This document shows, in pieces, positions 1-9,373 of a stretch of 64,000 bases of DNA; positions within the stretch are counted from its first letter, which is position 1; each line of letters begins with the position of its first letter. Origin of the DNA: G963663735 sp963663735 (GTDB taxonomy: Bacteria > Acidobacteriota > UBA6911 > RPQK01 > JAPXNP01); NCBI GenBank assembly GCA_963663735.2, contig CAXXHN010000001.1, positions 1,674,001-1,738,000 of the forward strand, given 5' to 3'. Position numbers and translations under genes: made by a program. Below the pieces are notes generated by a model. It was not told where the DNA came from and searched no databases. It worked only from the letters and a program-made list of their open reading frames with translations.

Positions 1-1617
1 TTCGCTTGATTGACCGGGATATCTGATATCAACAAATTCTTCAAATTCGATTTTCGGTGGTTCCTCACTGTCCCCTTTCAGTTTTTCTCTGACAATATCT
101 TTAAGTTCCCGGAAATTTTTGACAATTGAACTGGAAACCCTTGGAGTTTCAGAACTGAGGAGAATGGTTCTTGCGGTATCCTCAATCAGGTCTGCATTAA
201 GAATACCGACAGCCGAAAGGACTCCGGGATGGGGAGGGATCAGAATTTTGGATATACCGAGAGAACCGGCAATTTCGCACGCGTGGAGAGGACCGGCCCC
301 GCCATAGGCAACTAGTGCCATGTCAGCGGGATTGCAGCCTTTTTTCTGGGCAAAAATCCTGATTTCTTTACTCATCCTGGCGTTGGCGATTCGGATAATG
401 CCTTCAGCGACCTCTTCGTTGGAAGGTTTATTCCCACCGTTTTTGCTCATTTTTTCAGCCAGTTTTGCCAGAGCATCCGGTATTTTTTCAGTCTGGAGGA
501 TTACCTCTCCCCCCAGAAAGTTATCCGGGTCTATCCGGCTTAGGAACACATGAGCGTCGCAGAGGGTTACGCGGTCGCCCTTTCCGTTGCATATTGGACC
601 GGGTTCGCTGCCCGCTGATTCAGGTCCGACCCTCAGAAGACCGTCTTCATCTACCCAGGCGATGGAACCTGTTCCAGCTCCAATATTGTGGATATCAACC
701 GACTGCAGGGCTATTGGAAAATGTTGGACTTCCCTTTCCCTGGTAACAGGAATTCCTCCTTCGCATAGACATATGTCTGCAGAAGCGCCCCCGATTTCAA
801 AGGCAACAATCTTTTTCTGATCAGCCTGCTTAGCTGTCTTGAAAGCGCAAGCAACTCCCCCGGCGTGTCCGGCTTCCAGTGCCCTTACAGGTTCTTCCCT
901 GGCAATATTCAGAGGAGTAATCCCGCCGTTAGACTGCATAATTTCCAGAGTTTTTACCTGCGGATTGTCCAGTTTTTCAAGAGAAGTGAAATATTTATTC
1001 ATTTCCGGCTGGATCCAGGCGTTTATTGCAGTGGCACAAGTTCTTTCATACTCACGGAATTCAGGGAGAATCTGGTGAGACAGGAATACCGGGATTTTTA
1101 GATCCTCCAGATGTTCCTTAATCATGAGTTCGCTTTGAGGATTGGCGTAACTGTGAAGCAGGGCGACGGCAACAGCGTCAGGTCCGGCCTTTTTTACCAG
1201 CCCTTTAATGCGATCCAGCTCCTTTTGCTCCAGGGGCACTATTGGTGTTCCATCAGCCGCGCATCGTTCCTTGATTCCAATACGGTTCGGCTCTGGAATA
1301 AGCGGCGTGTTTTCTCTGGAATTAAAGGTAAATGTTTCAGGGCGCTCCTCCCTTCCCAGCTCAATAAGGTCTTCATAACCAAGATTTGTAATAAGGATGC
1401 AGTTCAGGTTTTTCCTGGCGAGAAGAGCTGACGGAAGGCTGGTACCGTGTCTTAATGTGCATTCCTGCCCCTGTTTTTCCAACTTCTGCAGCCCCTGCAA
1501 TACAGACTGCACGGGATCAGAGGGAGATGATGGAATCTTGTGGACAAAAACTCTTTGATCCTCCACTACAACAATGTCTGTAAATGTGACTCCGCAATCA
1601 ATTCCAATCCTGATCAT
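1..1617 (-). CDS. hyuA: Hydantoinase/5-oxoprolinase subunit A family protein (3' part outside window)
   Basis: Leftward frame, open from ATG at 1617 to the window edge, giving 539 residues of a protein that is usually about 650-700 long. The N-terminus IGIDCGVTFTDIVVVE is the ATPase-like nucleotide-binding start typical of HyuA/OplahA proteins (usual form IGxDxGGTFTD; here the first G is C and one G is V). The family uses ATP to open hydantoin, 5-oxoproline or related cyclic amide rings together with a HyuB subunit. The likely HyuB partner lies 8.5 kb away at 10191-11774 on the same strand instead of directly downstream, so pairing is inferred. It is divergent from ntrY with a 168-bp AT-rich gap. 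The substrate cannot be told from sequence. Confidence 0.85.
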   Translation of the reverse strand, partial: MIRIGIDCGVTFTDIVVVEDQRVFVHKIPSSPSDPVQSVLQGLQKLEKQGQECTLRHGTSLPSALLARKNLNCILITNLGYEDLIELGREERPETFTFNSRENTPLIPEPNRIGIKERCAADGTPIVPLEQKELDRIKGLVKKAGPDAVAVALLHSYANPQSELMIKEHLEDLKIPVFLSHQILPEFREYERTCATAINAWIQPEMNKYFTSLEKLDNPQVKTLEIMQSNGGITPLNIAREEPVRALEAGHAGGVACAFKTAKQADQKKIVAFEIGGASADICLCEGGIPVTREREVQHFPIALQSVDIHNIGAGTGSIAWVDEDGLLRVGPESAGSEPGPICNGKGDRVTLCDAHVFLSRIDPDNFLGGEVILQTEKIPDALAKLAEKMSKNGGNKPSNEEVAEGIIRIANARMSKEIRIFAQKKGCNPADMALVAYGGAGPLHACEIAGSLGISKILIPPHPGVLSAVGILNADLIEDTARTILLSSETPRVSSSIVKNFRELKDIVREKLKGDSEEPPKIEFEEFVDIRYPGQSSE

Positions 1618-1785
1618 AATCTAAAAATTCCTTGGAATAGTGTTAGAATGAAATTCGTAACACAATTTATACAGTTATCAAGAATAATCTTTGAATGATG
1701 CCTATTCTATCAAAAGAATTAAATTATATTGTTTCTGGCCGTTATTTGATGAATCATTTTTTATTATACCTCGGAGTTGATTAGT

Positions 1786-4005
1786 ATGGACTGGAAGGAT
1801 ATCCCGAGGAAACTTTATTTCCTGACCGGGGCCTCTTTCTTCTTTATCCTCATTTTTCTTATCAGTGTCATTTTTCTCAATCCTTCCTCGGTAGGTAATG
1901 AAAATTTTGTAGGGTATTTTAATCTATGGGCTCTTTTCTGGAGCCTGATTTTCATAACGATCCTGATTCTCGCGTTTCTCCTGGCCAGGAACATAATCAA
2001 GGTTTTTTTTGAATACCAGTCCCATACTCCGGGAAGTGGCCTTAAGACCAAGCTGATTCTGACTTTCGGGATTTTTTCCCTTTTCCCCTCAATGATCATG
2101 TTGTTTATCGCCTACGGGCTGATTAATCAGAACCTTACAAAGTGGGTCAGTGCCCCTTCAGAACAGCTTCTGGAATCTTCCCAGGTAATAGCCGACGAGT
2201 TTTACTCCCTGAAGGAGGAACAGGTTATGGCTGCCGGGCAATCCATAGCCTCTGAACTGGAGAAATCCGGGTACGGTGATCTGGAACATGTCCAGAACCT
2301 TTTGGCCCTGCATGGATTCAAGGGAGGAGTTCTTCTTAACTCAGCGGGTGAAAGGATAGCCTCATTTGGATCTGCTTCAGTGTCGAATGATATGGCTGTG
2401 CATATTCCATCCGTGCTGGAGGGACAGGAGTATTATTCACTCCAGCCGAAAGTTAATATCCGTCCGGGAATCGTTGATTCCGGGGTGGTTGGGATTCGGG
2501 TAGGCGAGTATATGGAGGAATCCGCATGTGCTCTTTTCATGGAATTTACAATTGCCGAGAGTGTGCTCTACCACGCCGGGCAGGTTTATGAGGCCAATGA
2601 GGTTTACAAGGACCTGAAGGGAACACTGGCCTCGTTAAGAATCAATTATTTTTCCATCCTGGCCCTGACAACTCTGGCTGTTGTATTCAGCCTAATCTGG
2701 CTGGGCAGTTATATTGCAAGGCGGCTGACTGTGCCACTGGAAGCTCTGGCCCAGGGTTCAAGGGCTCTCGCGAGCGGAAACCTGGATTACAGGGTAACAG
2801 TGTGGGCCGTGGATGAGCTCAAGGTCCTGGTGGATACCTTTAACCAGATGGCTTCTGAGCTGAAGCACAACAGGAGGCAGCTGGAGTCTGCCAATGAGGA
2901 ACTGCGTGAAGCCAACAGGATCCTTGATGAAAACCATCACTATATTGAAACCGTGCTGCAGAATATAGCCACCGGTGTTGTAACCGTGGACCAGGAAGAT
3001 ATTATCCGTACCGCCAATGAAGCAATATTCAAAATGTTTCAGTTTACGGGTGAAGACATCCGGGGCATGAACATAAAGGATGCCCTGAGCAGCAGGCTTT
3101 ATGTGGAATTCCAGGAAATGAAGAAAAGGGCTGACCTGTATGGCATTTCCCGCCGCCAGGTATCCTTCAGCCGCCAGGGATATACGTTGTATGTCGCTGC
3201 TACGGTTTCTGCAAATTCTGTTTCCCGGGGGGACCATGTGGAGTACTTGATAGTACTGGATGACCTTACCGAACTGATCAGGTCCGAGAAATTTTCCGCC
3301 TGGCAGGAGGTGGCCCGCAGGCTGGCGCATGAGATCAAGAATCCTTTAACTCCGATACAGCTGTCGGCAGAGAGGGTCAGGAAGAGGTTTATGCAGGTAG
3401 CCTCCACTATTACGGAGAACCGTGAGACCGAGGAGTTCGGAGAACTGCTGACCGAGTCCTGCCGGATTATTGTGGAAGAGTCCAGAAACCTTAAGGGGCT
3501 GCTGGATGAGTTTTCCAGGTTTGCCAGGCTACCCTTGAGTAAACCGAAATTTGAGCACCTGCACAGACTGATTGACAAAACCCTGGCTTTTTACGATGGC
3601 AGGGTCAATACGGTCAGGATAAAAAGGGTTTATGACGATTCAATTGATCTGGTCTGGCTTGACGCCAGCCAGTTCCAGAGAGTCATTGTCAATCTTATGG
3701 ACAATTCACTTGATGCGATTGCGGACGAGAATACCGGGGAAGGGGAAATCTGCATTCAAACCCAGCTGAATGATTCCAGGGGCACTGTCCGCATTGAATT
3801 CCAGGACACTGGTCCTGGAATCTCCAGTGACGACTATGACCTGCTGTTTCTTCCATATTTCTCAAGGAAAAGGAAAGGCACGGGATTAGGGCTGGCAATT
3901 GTCCGCCAGATAATTTCAGAACATAATGGATTCATCAGGGCGGAGCCTAATCAGCCGAAAGGAACCAGGGTTATAATAGAAATGCCGGTAAACAGCTCAG
4001 GCTGA
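1786..4005 (+). CDS. ntrY: NtrY-like membrane sensor histidine kinase
   Basis: 739 residues. Three membrane helices lie near the N-terminus (about 8-30, 42-70 and 85-110), then an extracytoplasmic stretch to about 285, a fourth helix (about 290-312), a HAMP linker, a PAS domain (about 385-490), a dimerisation helix with HEIKNPLTPIQLSAERV (phospho-His 515) and an HATPase domain with the G boxes DTGPGIS and GTGLGLAIV. The wording of the H box is characteristic of NtrY. The frame extends upstream to a TTG at 1777, but GGAG at 1773-1776 is correctly spaced only for ATG 1786. It is followed after 27 bp by ntrX. Known NtrYX systems sense nitrogen or redox state; the signal here is unknown. Confidence 0.92.
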   Translation: MDWKDIPRKLYFLTGASFFFILIFLISVIFLNPSSVGNENFVGYFNLWALFWSLIFITILILAFLLARNIIKVFFEYQSHTPGSGLKTKLILTFGIFSLFPSMIMLFIAYGLINQNLTKWVSAPSEQLLESSQVIADEFYSLKEEQVMAAGQSIASELEKSGYGDLEHVQNLLALHGFKGGVLLNSAGERIASFGSASVSNDMAVHIPSVLEGQEYYSLQPKVNIRPGIVDSGVVGIRVGEYMEESACALFMEFTIAESVLYHAGQVYEANEVYKDLKGTLASLRINYFSILALTTLAVVFSLIWLGSYIARRLTVPLEALAQGSRALASGNLDYRVTVWAVDELKVLVDTFNQMASELKHNRRQLESANEELREANRILDENHHYIETVLQNIATGVVTVDQEDIIRTANEAIFKMFQFTGEDIRGMNIKDALSSRLYVEFQEMKKRADLYGISRRQVSFSRQGYTLYVAATVSANSVSRGDHVEYLIVLDDLTELIRSEKFSAWQEVARRLAHEIKNPLTPIQLSAERVRKRFMQVASTITENRETEEFGELLTESCRIIVEESRNLKGLLDEFSRFARLPLSKPKFEHLHRLIDKTLAFYDGRVNTVRIKRVYDDSIDLVWLDASQFQRVIVNLMDNSLDAIADENTGEGEICIQTQLNDSRGTVRIEFQDTGPGISSDDYDLLFLPYFSRKRKGTGLGLAIVRQIISEHNGFIRAEPNQPKGTRVIIEMPVNSSG

Positions 4006-4032
4006 TAGAACCGATAGATTTGGAACAGCAAT

Positions 4033-5382
4033 ATGAAAGAGAACCTGCTGATTGTTGATGACGAAAAAAACATTAGGATATCCCTCAAGGGATTGCTGGA
4101 TGACGAGGGTTATGGGGTTGATTGCGCTGAAACAGGTGAGGAATGCCTGGAGAAAATAGCCGAGAAGACCTATGACCTGATCTTCCTGGATGTCTGGCTT
4201 CCCGGGATTGACGGGCTGGAAGTGCTGGAAAGGCTTAAGAATTTTCATCCCAGGCCTTTTGTCATCGTAATTTCAGGTCATGGATCAATAGAAACCGCGG
4301 TCAGAGCTACCAAACTCGGCGCTTTCAATTTTATTGAAAAACCTCTTTCATCCGATAAAGTAATGGTTGTCCTGGAGAATGCCCTGAAGCAGAAGAAGTT
4401 GGAGGAGGAAAACAGGGGCCTGAAGGCTATGGTCCAGAGAGAAAGCACAATGGTGGGGAACTCTGTTCCTTTCCAGGCGTTAAGGCAGCAGATAAGCTAC
4501 GCGGCTCCTACTGAAGGAAGGGTTCTGATTTTTGGGGAGAATGGAAGCGGGAAAGAAGTGGTGGCCAGGCAGCTGCATCTGCAGAGCCTGCGCAGCTCCA
4601 GGCCGTTTATCGAAGTCAATTGTGCCGCCATCCCTGAAGACCTGATTGAGGCCGAACTCTTCGGTTGCGTGAAAGGAGCTTTTACAGGAGCTAATGAAAA
4701 CAGGAAAGGTAAATTCCAACTGGCTGATAAAGGGACTCTTTTCCTGGATGAAGTGGGGGACATGTGCCTGAAAACCCAGGCAAAAGTATTGAGGGTCCTG
4801 GAAGAACAGCGCTTCTATCCAGTGGGAAGTACCAGCCCTGTTGAAGTGGATGTACGGGTTATTGCCGCGACTAATAAAGATTTGCAGAAAAAGGTTGAGG
4901 AGGACCTTTTCAGGGAAGACCTGTTTTATCGACTTAATGTCATACCTTTTGAGATTCCACCCCTACGGCATCACCGGGAGGATATTCCCATGCTGGCCGG
5001 GCATTTTCATGAGCAGTTCTGCAAGAAGTACGATAAGCAGGGACCCGAAATTACCGATGAAATCATGGATAGGCTCAAGGATTATTACTGGCCGGGAAAT
5101 ATTCGTGAACTAAAGAATACGGTGGAGATGTGGGTAATAATGGTTCGAAAGGAGAAGCTCGAACTGGTTGACCTCCCGGCTGAAATCCTGAAGTCAACAG
5201 ATCCTGACAAAGAAAACGAAGATAGGCCGGAGTGGCAGAAAGCCCGTGAGAATTTTGAGAGAGATTACATTCTTAGAAACCTGCTTGATAACAACGGTAA
5301 TGTGACCCGCACGGCTGCCGCCATTGGCATGGAGAGGTCGCATTTGCACCGGAAGCTTAAGGCTTACAATATCAGACCATGA
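4033..5382 (+). CDS. ntrX: NtrX/NtrC-family sigma-54 response regulator
   Basis: 449 residues. The receiver has the acidic pair in IVDDEK and phospho-acceptor Asp53 (FLDVWLPG). The AAA+ domain has Walker A GENGSGKE (about 168-175), the sigma-54 contact loop GAFTGA (about 215-220) and Walker B GTLFLDEVGD. The C-terminus is a Fis-type helix-turn-helix (NVTRTAAAIGMERSHLHRKL). The intact GAFTGA loop predicts direct activation of sigma-54 RNA polymerase; rpoN is not in the window. It is the cognate regulator of the kinase upstream, and its stop codon overlaps the xer start (ATGA), so the three genes are probably one transcript. Confidence 0.93.
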   Translation: MKENLLIVDDEKNIRISLKGLLDDEGYGVDCAETGEECLEKIAEKTYDLIFLDVWLPGIDGLEVLERLKNFHPRPFVIVISGHGSIETAVRATKLGAFNFIEKPLSSDKVMVVLENALKQKKLEEENRGLKAMVQRESTMVGNSVPFQALRQQISYAAPTEGRVLIFGENGSGKEVVARQLHLQSLRSSRPFIEVNCAAIPEDLIEAELFGCVKGAFTGANENRKGKFQLADKGTLFLDEVGDMCLKTQAKVLRVLEEQRFYPVGSTSPVEVDVRVIAATNKDLQKKVEEDLFREDLFYRLNVIPFEIPPLRHHREDIPMLAGHFHEQFCKKYDKQGPEITDEIMDRLKDYYWPGNIRELKNTVEMWVIMVRKEKLELVDLPAEILKSTDPDKENEDRPEWQKARENFERDYILRNLLDNNGNVTRTAAAIGMERSHLHRKLKAYNIRP

Positions 5383-6344
5383 AAAAGGAAGAACCCGGGC
5401 AACTCCCCTCAGATGATGGAATCGGGATTCCGGCGGATGAAGTAAGGTCCTTCCTGGAGTACATAAGGTTTGAAAAGAATTACTCGATAAATACGATCAG
5501 TGCCTATTCCCGTGATCTTGAGGAATTTTTTTCATTTCTCCGCGCTACTGATGCTTCAGTAACAGCTCCGGAAGTAACCCATCTGCTGATCCGCCAGTTT
5601 CTTGCACATCTGCATCGGACCGGAAATAAGAGGTCGTCATCATCCCGCAAACTGGCAACCCTGAGGTCTTTTTACCGTTTTCTGCACCGGGAAGGCCTGG
5701 TGGATAAGAATCCTGCCAGGATGGTGCGGACTCCAAGGCTGGAACAGCGCAGCCCCGAGGTGTTGTCCGAAGAGGAGATGCTGGTCCTGCTGGAGGTTCC
5801 TGACCGCTCTGGTGCCAAGGGACTCAGGGATGCTGCTATCCTTGAACTTCTTTATGCCACCGGGATGAGGGTTAGTGAACTGACCGGTCTTAATGTTGGC
5901 GATTTCCAGTTTTCCCAGAGGCTGGTAATGGTAAGGGGTAAGGGACGGAAAGAGCGCCTCATCCCTTTCAGTGAAAGAGCCGGACGGGTACTCAGGGATT
6001 ACCGGCCTGTCAGGGCGATTCTGCTGAGGAAATCCAGCTCGCCATCTGATCCCGAAGCTTTTTTTTTAAATTTACAAGGGGGACGGATCACGCCCCGGTC
6101 AATCCAGAGACTGGTGAGGGGTTATGTGACTATTGCTGCAGCTTCGATGGATGTACACCCCCATACATTCAGGCATTCGTTTGCCACCCATCTTCTACGC
6201 CGGGGAGCTGATCTCAGATCTATCCAGGAAATGCTGGGGCACGAAGACCTGACCACAACTCAGAAATATACCCACCTGGCCCTTGATGAGCTGTTAAGGA
6301 CATACAGGGAAGCCCACCCCAGGGCCGCAAAGAAAAAAGACTGA
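5379..6344 (+). CDS. xerC: Tyrosine recombinase of the XerC/XerD family
   Basis: 321 residues, normal for Xer proteins. It has an N-terminal SAM-like DNA-binding domain and a catalytic domain with Arg164 (ATGMRVSELTGL), Lys in VRGKGRKERLIPF, His262 and Arg265 in HPHTFRH, His in the MLGHEDL box, and nucleophile Tyr297 in TTQKYTHLA. All catalytic positions are present. Xer recombinases resolve chromosome dimers at dif during division. XerC and XerD cannot be separated by eye. The start overlaps the ntrX stop by four bases. The chromosomal, operonic setting with no neighbouring phage genes favours housekeeping Xer over an integrase. Confidence 0.88.
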   Translation: MKKEEPGQLPSDDGIGIPADEVRSFLEYIRFEKNYSINTISAYSRDLEEFFSFLRATDASVTAPEVTHLLIRQFLAHLHRTGNKRSSSSRKLATLRSFYRFLHREGLVDKNPARMVRTPRLEQRSPEVLSEEEMLVLLEVPDRSGAKGLRDAAILELLYATGMRVSELTGLNVGDFQFSQRLVMVRGKGRKERLIPFSERAGRVLRDYRPVRAILLRKSSSPSDPEAFFLNLQGGRITPRSIQRLVRGYVTIAAASMDVHPHTFRHSFATHLLRRGADLRSIQEMLGHEDLTTTQKYTHLALDELLRTYREAHPRAAKKKD

Positions 6345-6513
6345 TCGCCGGGTGGGGTCAGAAGCACCCCTGCTTCAGGTGCCGGATCGGTAGATTTATG
6401 CTCAAGGATGAGCCCCGTCGCAGTCCGAAAACAACAACGGCATCAATTACTTTTGCGGTTAGGTGTTTACGAAACTTCAGTAACCAGCGGCCCTCAACCT
6501 GTTATTGCTCAAG

Positions 6514-7839
6514 TCAATAGATATTAAGGTAGGCTTCACGCTCCCATGGATGAACCTGTCTGGTGTACCGGTCCCACTCCTGTTGTTTGGCCTGGAAATA
6601 AATTCTGGATATCTGCCTGCCCAGGGTATTTTGGATCAGCTTGCTTTTTTGAGCCTGCTGAATGGCCTCAATCAGGCTGGTCGGCAATTCTGATATCCGG
6701 TGATACCTTTTTTCCCTGATACTCATGGAAGGAATATCCTTGTTCACGGGTGGGGGCGGCTGCATATTATTTTTAATCCCGTCGAGACCGGCATTGAGGA
6801 TCACTGCCAGAGCCAGGTAGGGATTACAGCTTGGGTCAGGCATCCTGATTTCGCAGCAGGTCTCGTTGCCCCGGGGCAGGGGAACCCTGATCAGGGCGCT
6901 TGATTCTTTTTCAGCCCAGGCCACTGAAGTAGGCGCCTCGTGTCCCGGAACCAGGCGTTTGTAGGAGTTGACCAGTGGATTGGTTATGGCACTGAGGCCG
7001 GGAGCATGGTTAAGCAGACCCGCTATATATTGCCTGGCCAGCAGGCTCAATCCATCGGAGTTGCCGGGATCAGAAAACAGATTCTTCTCCTTCGCAAAGA
7101 ATGTATGGTGCATGTGCAGGCCGGAACCGTTTATGCCGAATACAGGTTTTGGCATGAAAGTGGCGTGAAGTCCTTTTTCCCGGGCCATTTTTCTTACTAC
7201 CCATTTGAAGGTAGACAGGTTATCAGCTGCGGTCAGGCCGCTGGTCATTTGCAGGTCGATTTCGTGCTGCCCCGCGGCTACTTCATGATGAGCGGCTGAT
7301 ATGTTCAAGCCCATTGATTCCAGGATTGCAACCATGTCACGGCGGGCCTCTTCCCCTTTATCAACAGGAGCGAGGTCAAAATATCCGGCAGAATCCCGGG
7401 TGCTCACTGTGGCCCCTCCTTCATTGTCCTGGTTGAAGATAAAAAATTCCACTTCCAGGCCAGCATGGAACGAAAGCCCCATCCTGTCGCTTTCAGCCAG
7501 TACTTTTTTAAAGCAGCTCCGGGGGCATCCTTCAAAAGATGAACCATCAGGGTGCCTGACATCACAGATGATTCTTCCCACCAGGCCTCTTTCCATCTGT
7601 TCGGCCGGGAAAATCCTGAAGGTGTTGGGATCAGGGACCAGTTTCATGTCTGATTCTTCAATTCTAAAGAATCCCTTGATGGCTGACCCATCGAATATGA
7701 CACTTCCGTCAAGCGCCCTGGCGAACTGGCTTTCCGGAATTTCGACTGCTTTATTGATCCCTAGAATATCGGTAAACTGGAGCCGTATAAACCGGACTTT
7801 TTCTTCCTTGCAAATCTTTAATATTTCATCTTTTGTCAT
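6514..7839 (-). CDS. glnA: Glutamine synthetase type I
   Basis: 441 residues, the length of short GSI (alpha-type). It makes glutamine from glutamate, ammonia and ATP. Visible signatures are the N-terminal beta-grasp region FTDILGINK, the metal/glutamate site HHEVAAGQHEIDLQ, the ATP-site segment GSGLHMHHTFF and NSYKRLVPGHEAP. The region that carries the adenylylated Tyr in GSI-beta reads VNKDIPSMSIREK here, with no Tyr, so control by GlnE adenylylation is not expected. It is convergent with ntrYX-xer, so a nitrogen link is plausible but not shown. I looked for a sigma-54 promoter (GG-N10-GC) upstream on this strand and did not find one. Confidence 0.95.
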   Translation of the reverse strand: MTKDEILKICKEEKVRFIRLQFTDILGINKAVEIPESQFARALDGSVIFDGSAIKGFFRIEESDMKLVPDPNTFRIFPAEQMERGLVGRIICDVRHPDGSSFEGCPRSCFKKVLAESDRMGLSFHAGLEVEFFIFNQDNEGGATVSTRDSAGYFDLAPVDKGEEARRDMVAILESMGLNISAAHHEVAAGQHEIDLQMTSGLTAADNLSTFKWVVRKMAREKGLHATFMPKPVFGINGSGLHMHHTFFAKEKNLFSDPGNSDGLSLLARQYIAGLLNHAPGLSAITNPLVNSYKRLVPGHEAPTSVAWAEKESSALIRVPLPRGNETCCEIRMPDPSCNPYLALAVILNAGLDGIKNNMQPPPPVNKDIPSMSIREKRYHRISELPTSLIEAIQQAQKSKLIQNTLGRQISRIYFQAKQQEWDRYTRQVHPWEREAYLNIY

Positions 7840-8092
7840 AGGTAACTGCCTTTTAAAGCCATTCCCTGTACAGGCGGTCAGGGATGCCGAAAATGATAGA
7901 AATCATGAACGCAGGTAGATTATAACCGCAATAAACAACATTAGTCTCTATTTACTGGTCTCTTATTCCCAAAGATATCCTCGAAAATGAGTACGGGTGT
8001 ATTAAGTCCTGCCTGACGGGGAGTCTTAACCATAACAGAGCCGTACGGGGCTGGAGTCCGGAGTTTTTGTCTCTGTTTCCCATGAATTCAGG

Positions 8093-9205
8093 CTAGCGGA
8101 GGGAAAAGGTTTTTTCGGCGATGGTAATGTCTTTTATCCTTTTCATTAGCGGTTCATGGCCGATTCCAGGGCCGCTGGAAGGAATAATGTAACCATCCCC
8201 GGACACTTCAATAGGCGGGAAGATGATGTCTTCCTCAAAATATCGCCTGCCGGAGGATACATCTCCGGGAAGGGTGAAATTATCCAGGGTTGAAAGAGCA
8301 ACATTATGAGCCCGGCCGATTCCGGTCTCAATCATGCCTCCGCACCAGACTGGAATGTCCTTCTCCCTGCAGAAATCATGGATTTTTATGGCTTCTCCCG
8401 GACCGCCGACCCTGCCCTGTTTGATATTGATAATCCGGCATGCATTTAGTTCCGCAGCCGCCTGGGCATCCCGGAGGTGCCGGATTGATTCATCCAGGCA
8501 GATTGGTGTTTCCATCTGATCCTGCAACTTTCGGTGTTCAAAGATATCGTCAGAAAACAGGGGCTGTTCAATCATCATCAGGCTGTAACGGTCCATTTCA
8601 AGAAACAGATCCATGTCGGAAAGGCTGTAGGCGGAATTAGCATCGGCCATCAGCGGAATTTCCGGAAACCGCCTCCGGATCTTGTGGATGATTCCGAGGT
8701 CCCATCCCGGCTTGATCTTTATTTTGATTCTCCTGTAGCCGGATGCCAGTTCCAGGGATATTCTATCCAGGAGCTGCTCAGCAGAGTCCTGAATCCCTAT
8801 TGAAACTCCGCAGGCAATTTTTTTCCTGGAACCGCCCATAAGTTTCCATAGCGGGATCTCTTTTTCTCGGGCTGCCAGATCCCATAATGCTGAATTAACG
8901 GCAGCTTTGGCCATCCTGTGTCCCTTGACCCTTTTCCCCGGACCGGGATCCACCATGATACTTTCCAGGGGTTTGCCGATTATTTCCGGGATCAGGTAGT
9001 CTTCCATGATATGCCAGGCGGTTGAGATGTCTTCAGAGCTGTAGAAGGGATCTACATCGGCGACGCATTCTCCCCAGCCGCTGAGCCCCTGGCTTCTTAT
9101 CTCTACAAGAACAGCAGATTTCCTGTAGATTCTTTCGAAGCTGGTCTCAAAGAACTGAAGTAACGGGAGTTCAATCCTGTAAAGGAGCACTTCCTCAATT
9201 TTCAT
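8093..9205 (-). CDS. Enolase-superfamily racemase/epimerase, N-succinylamino-acid racemase / o-succinylbenzoate synthase type
   Basis: 370 residues. The catalytic set of the MenC/NSAR subgroup is visible: KIKIKPGWD (KxK lysine base), metal ligands MADANSAY, MIEQPL and CLDES, and the second lysine in NIKQGRVGG. The family either makes o-succinylbenzoate in menaquinone synthesis or racemises N-succinyl amino acids. No other men gene is present, whereas the gene upstream is the GNAT acyltransferase type that accompanies NSAR in the published D- to L-amino-acid pathway. I therefore favour racemase. The Shine-Dalgarno signal is weak. A 7-bp tandem repeat lies just upstream. Confidence 0.85.
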   Translation of the reverse strand: MKIEEVLLYRIELPLLQFFETSFERIYRKSAVLVEIRSQGLSGWGECVADVDPFYSSEDISTAWHIMEDYLIPEIIGKPLESIMVDPGPGKRVKGHRMAKAAVNSALWDLAAREKEIPLWKLMGGSRKKIACGVSIGIQDSAEQLLDRISLELASGYRRIKIKIKPGWDLGIIHKIRRRFPEIPLMADANSAYSLSDMDLFLEMDRYSLMMIEQPLFSDDIFEHRKLQDQMETPICLDESIRHLRDAQAAAELNACRIINIKQGRVGGPGEAIKIHDFCREKDIPVWCGGMIETGIGRAHNVALSTLDNFTLPGDVSSGRRYFEEDIIFPPIEVSGDGYIIPSSGPGIGHEPLMKRIKDITIAEKTFSLR

Positions 9206-9252
9206 ATGGAGACAGTCTAGCCTTGATTCCTGACAGGAGAAGGGGATTTGCT

Positions 9253-9370
9253 ATTGCGGATTGCGGATTGCGGATTGCGGATTGCGGATTGCGGATTGTG
9301 GATTGTGGATTGCGGATTGCGGATTGCGGATTGTGGATTGTGGATTGTGGATTGTGGAGTGCGATTGTGG
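9253..9370. repeat. Tandem array of a 7-bp unit (ATTGCGG/ATTGTGG)
   Basis: Fifteen uninterrupted copies of ATTGYGG run from 9253 to 9357, followed by one degenerate and one good copy to 9370. The only variable base is C/T at position five. The array fills the gap between the acyltransferase stop (9374) and the racemase start (9205). Read on the minus strand it gives an open frame of Asn-Pro-Gln-Ser-Ala-Ile-Arg repeats, which has no start signal and is a by-product of the repeat. Copy number should vary between strains by slippage. Confidence 0.95.
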
Positions 9371-9373
9371 ATT

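Noticed and set aside
1815..3898. Several minus-strand frames (up to 190 codons) opposite ntrY
   Set aside because: Shadows of a well-supported gene, without family motifs or ribosome sites.
5379..6344. Xer gene as a mobile-element integrase
   Set aside because: It is translationally coupled to ntrX, has Xer length, and no att repeats or phage genes are nearby.
6345..6420. Possible terminator between xer and glnA
   Set aside because: GAAGCA/TGCTTC and GGGGT/ACCCC pairings exist but overlap each other and have no T-run.
7301..7918. 205-codon plus-strand frame opposite glnA
   Set aside because: Antisense of the conserved glutamine synthetase N-terminus; Ser-rich low-information translation.
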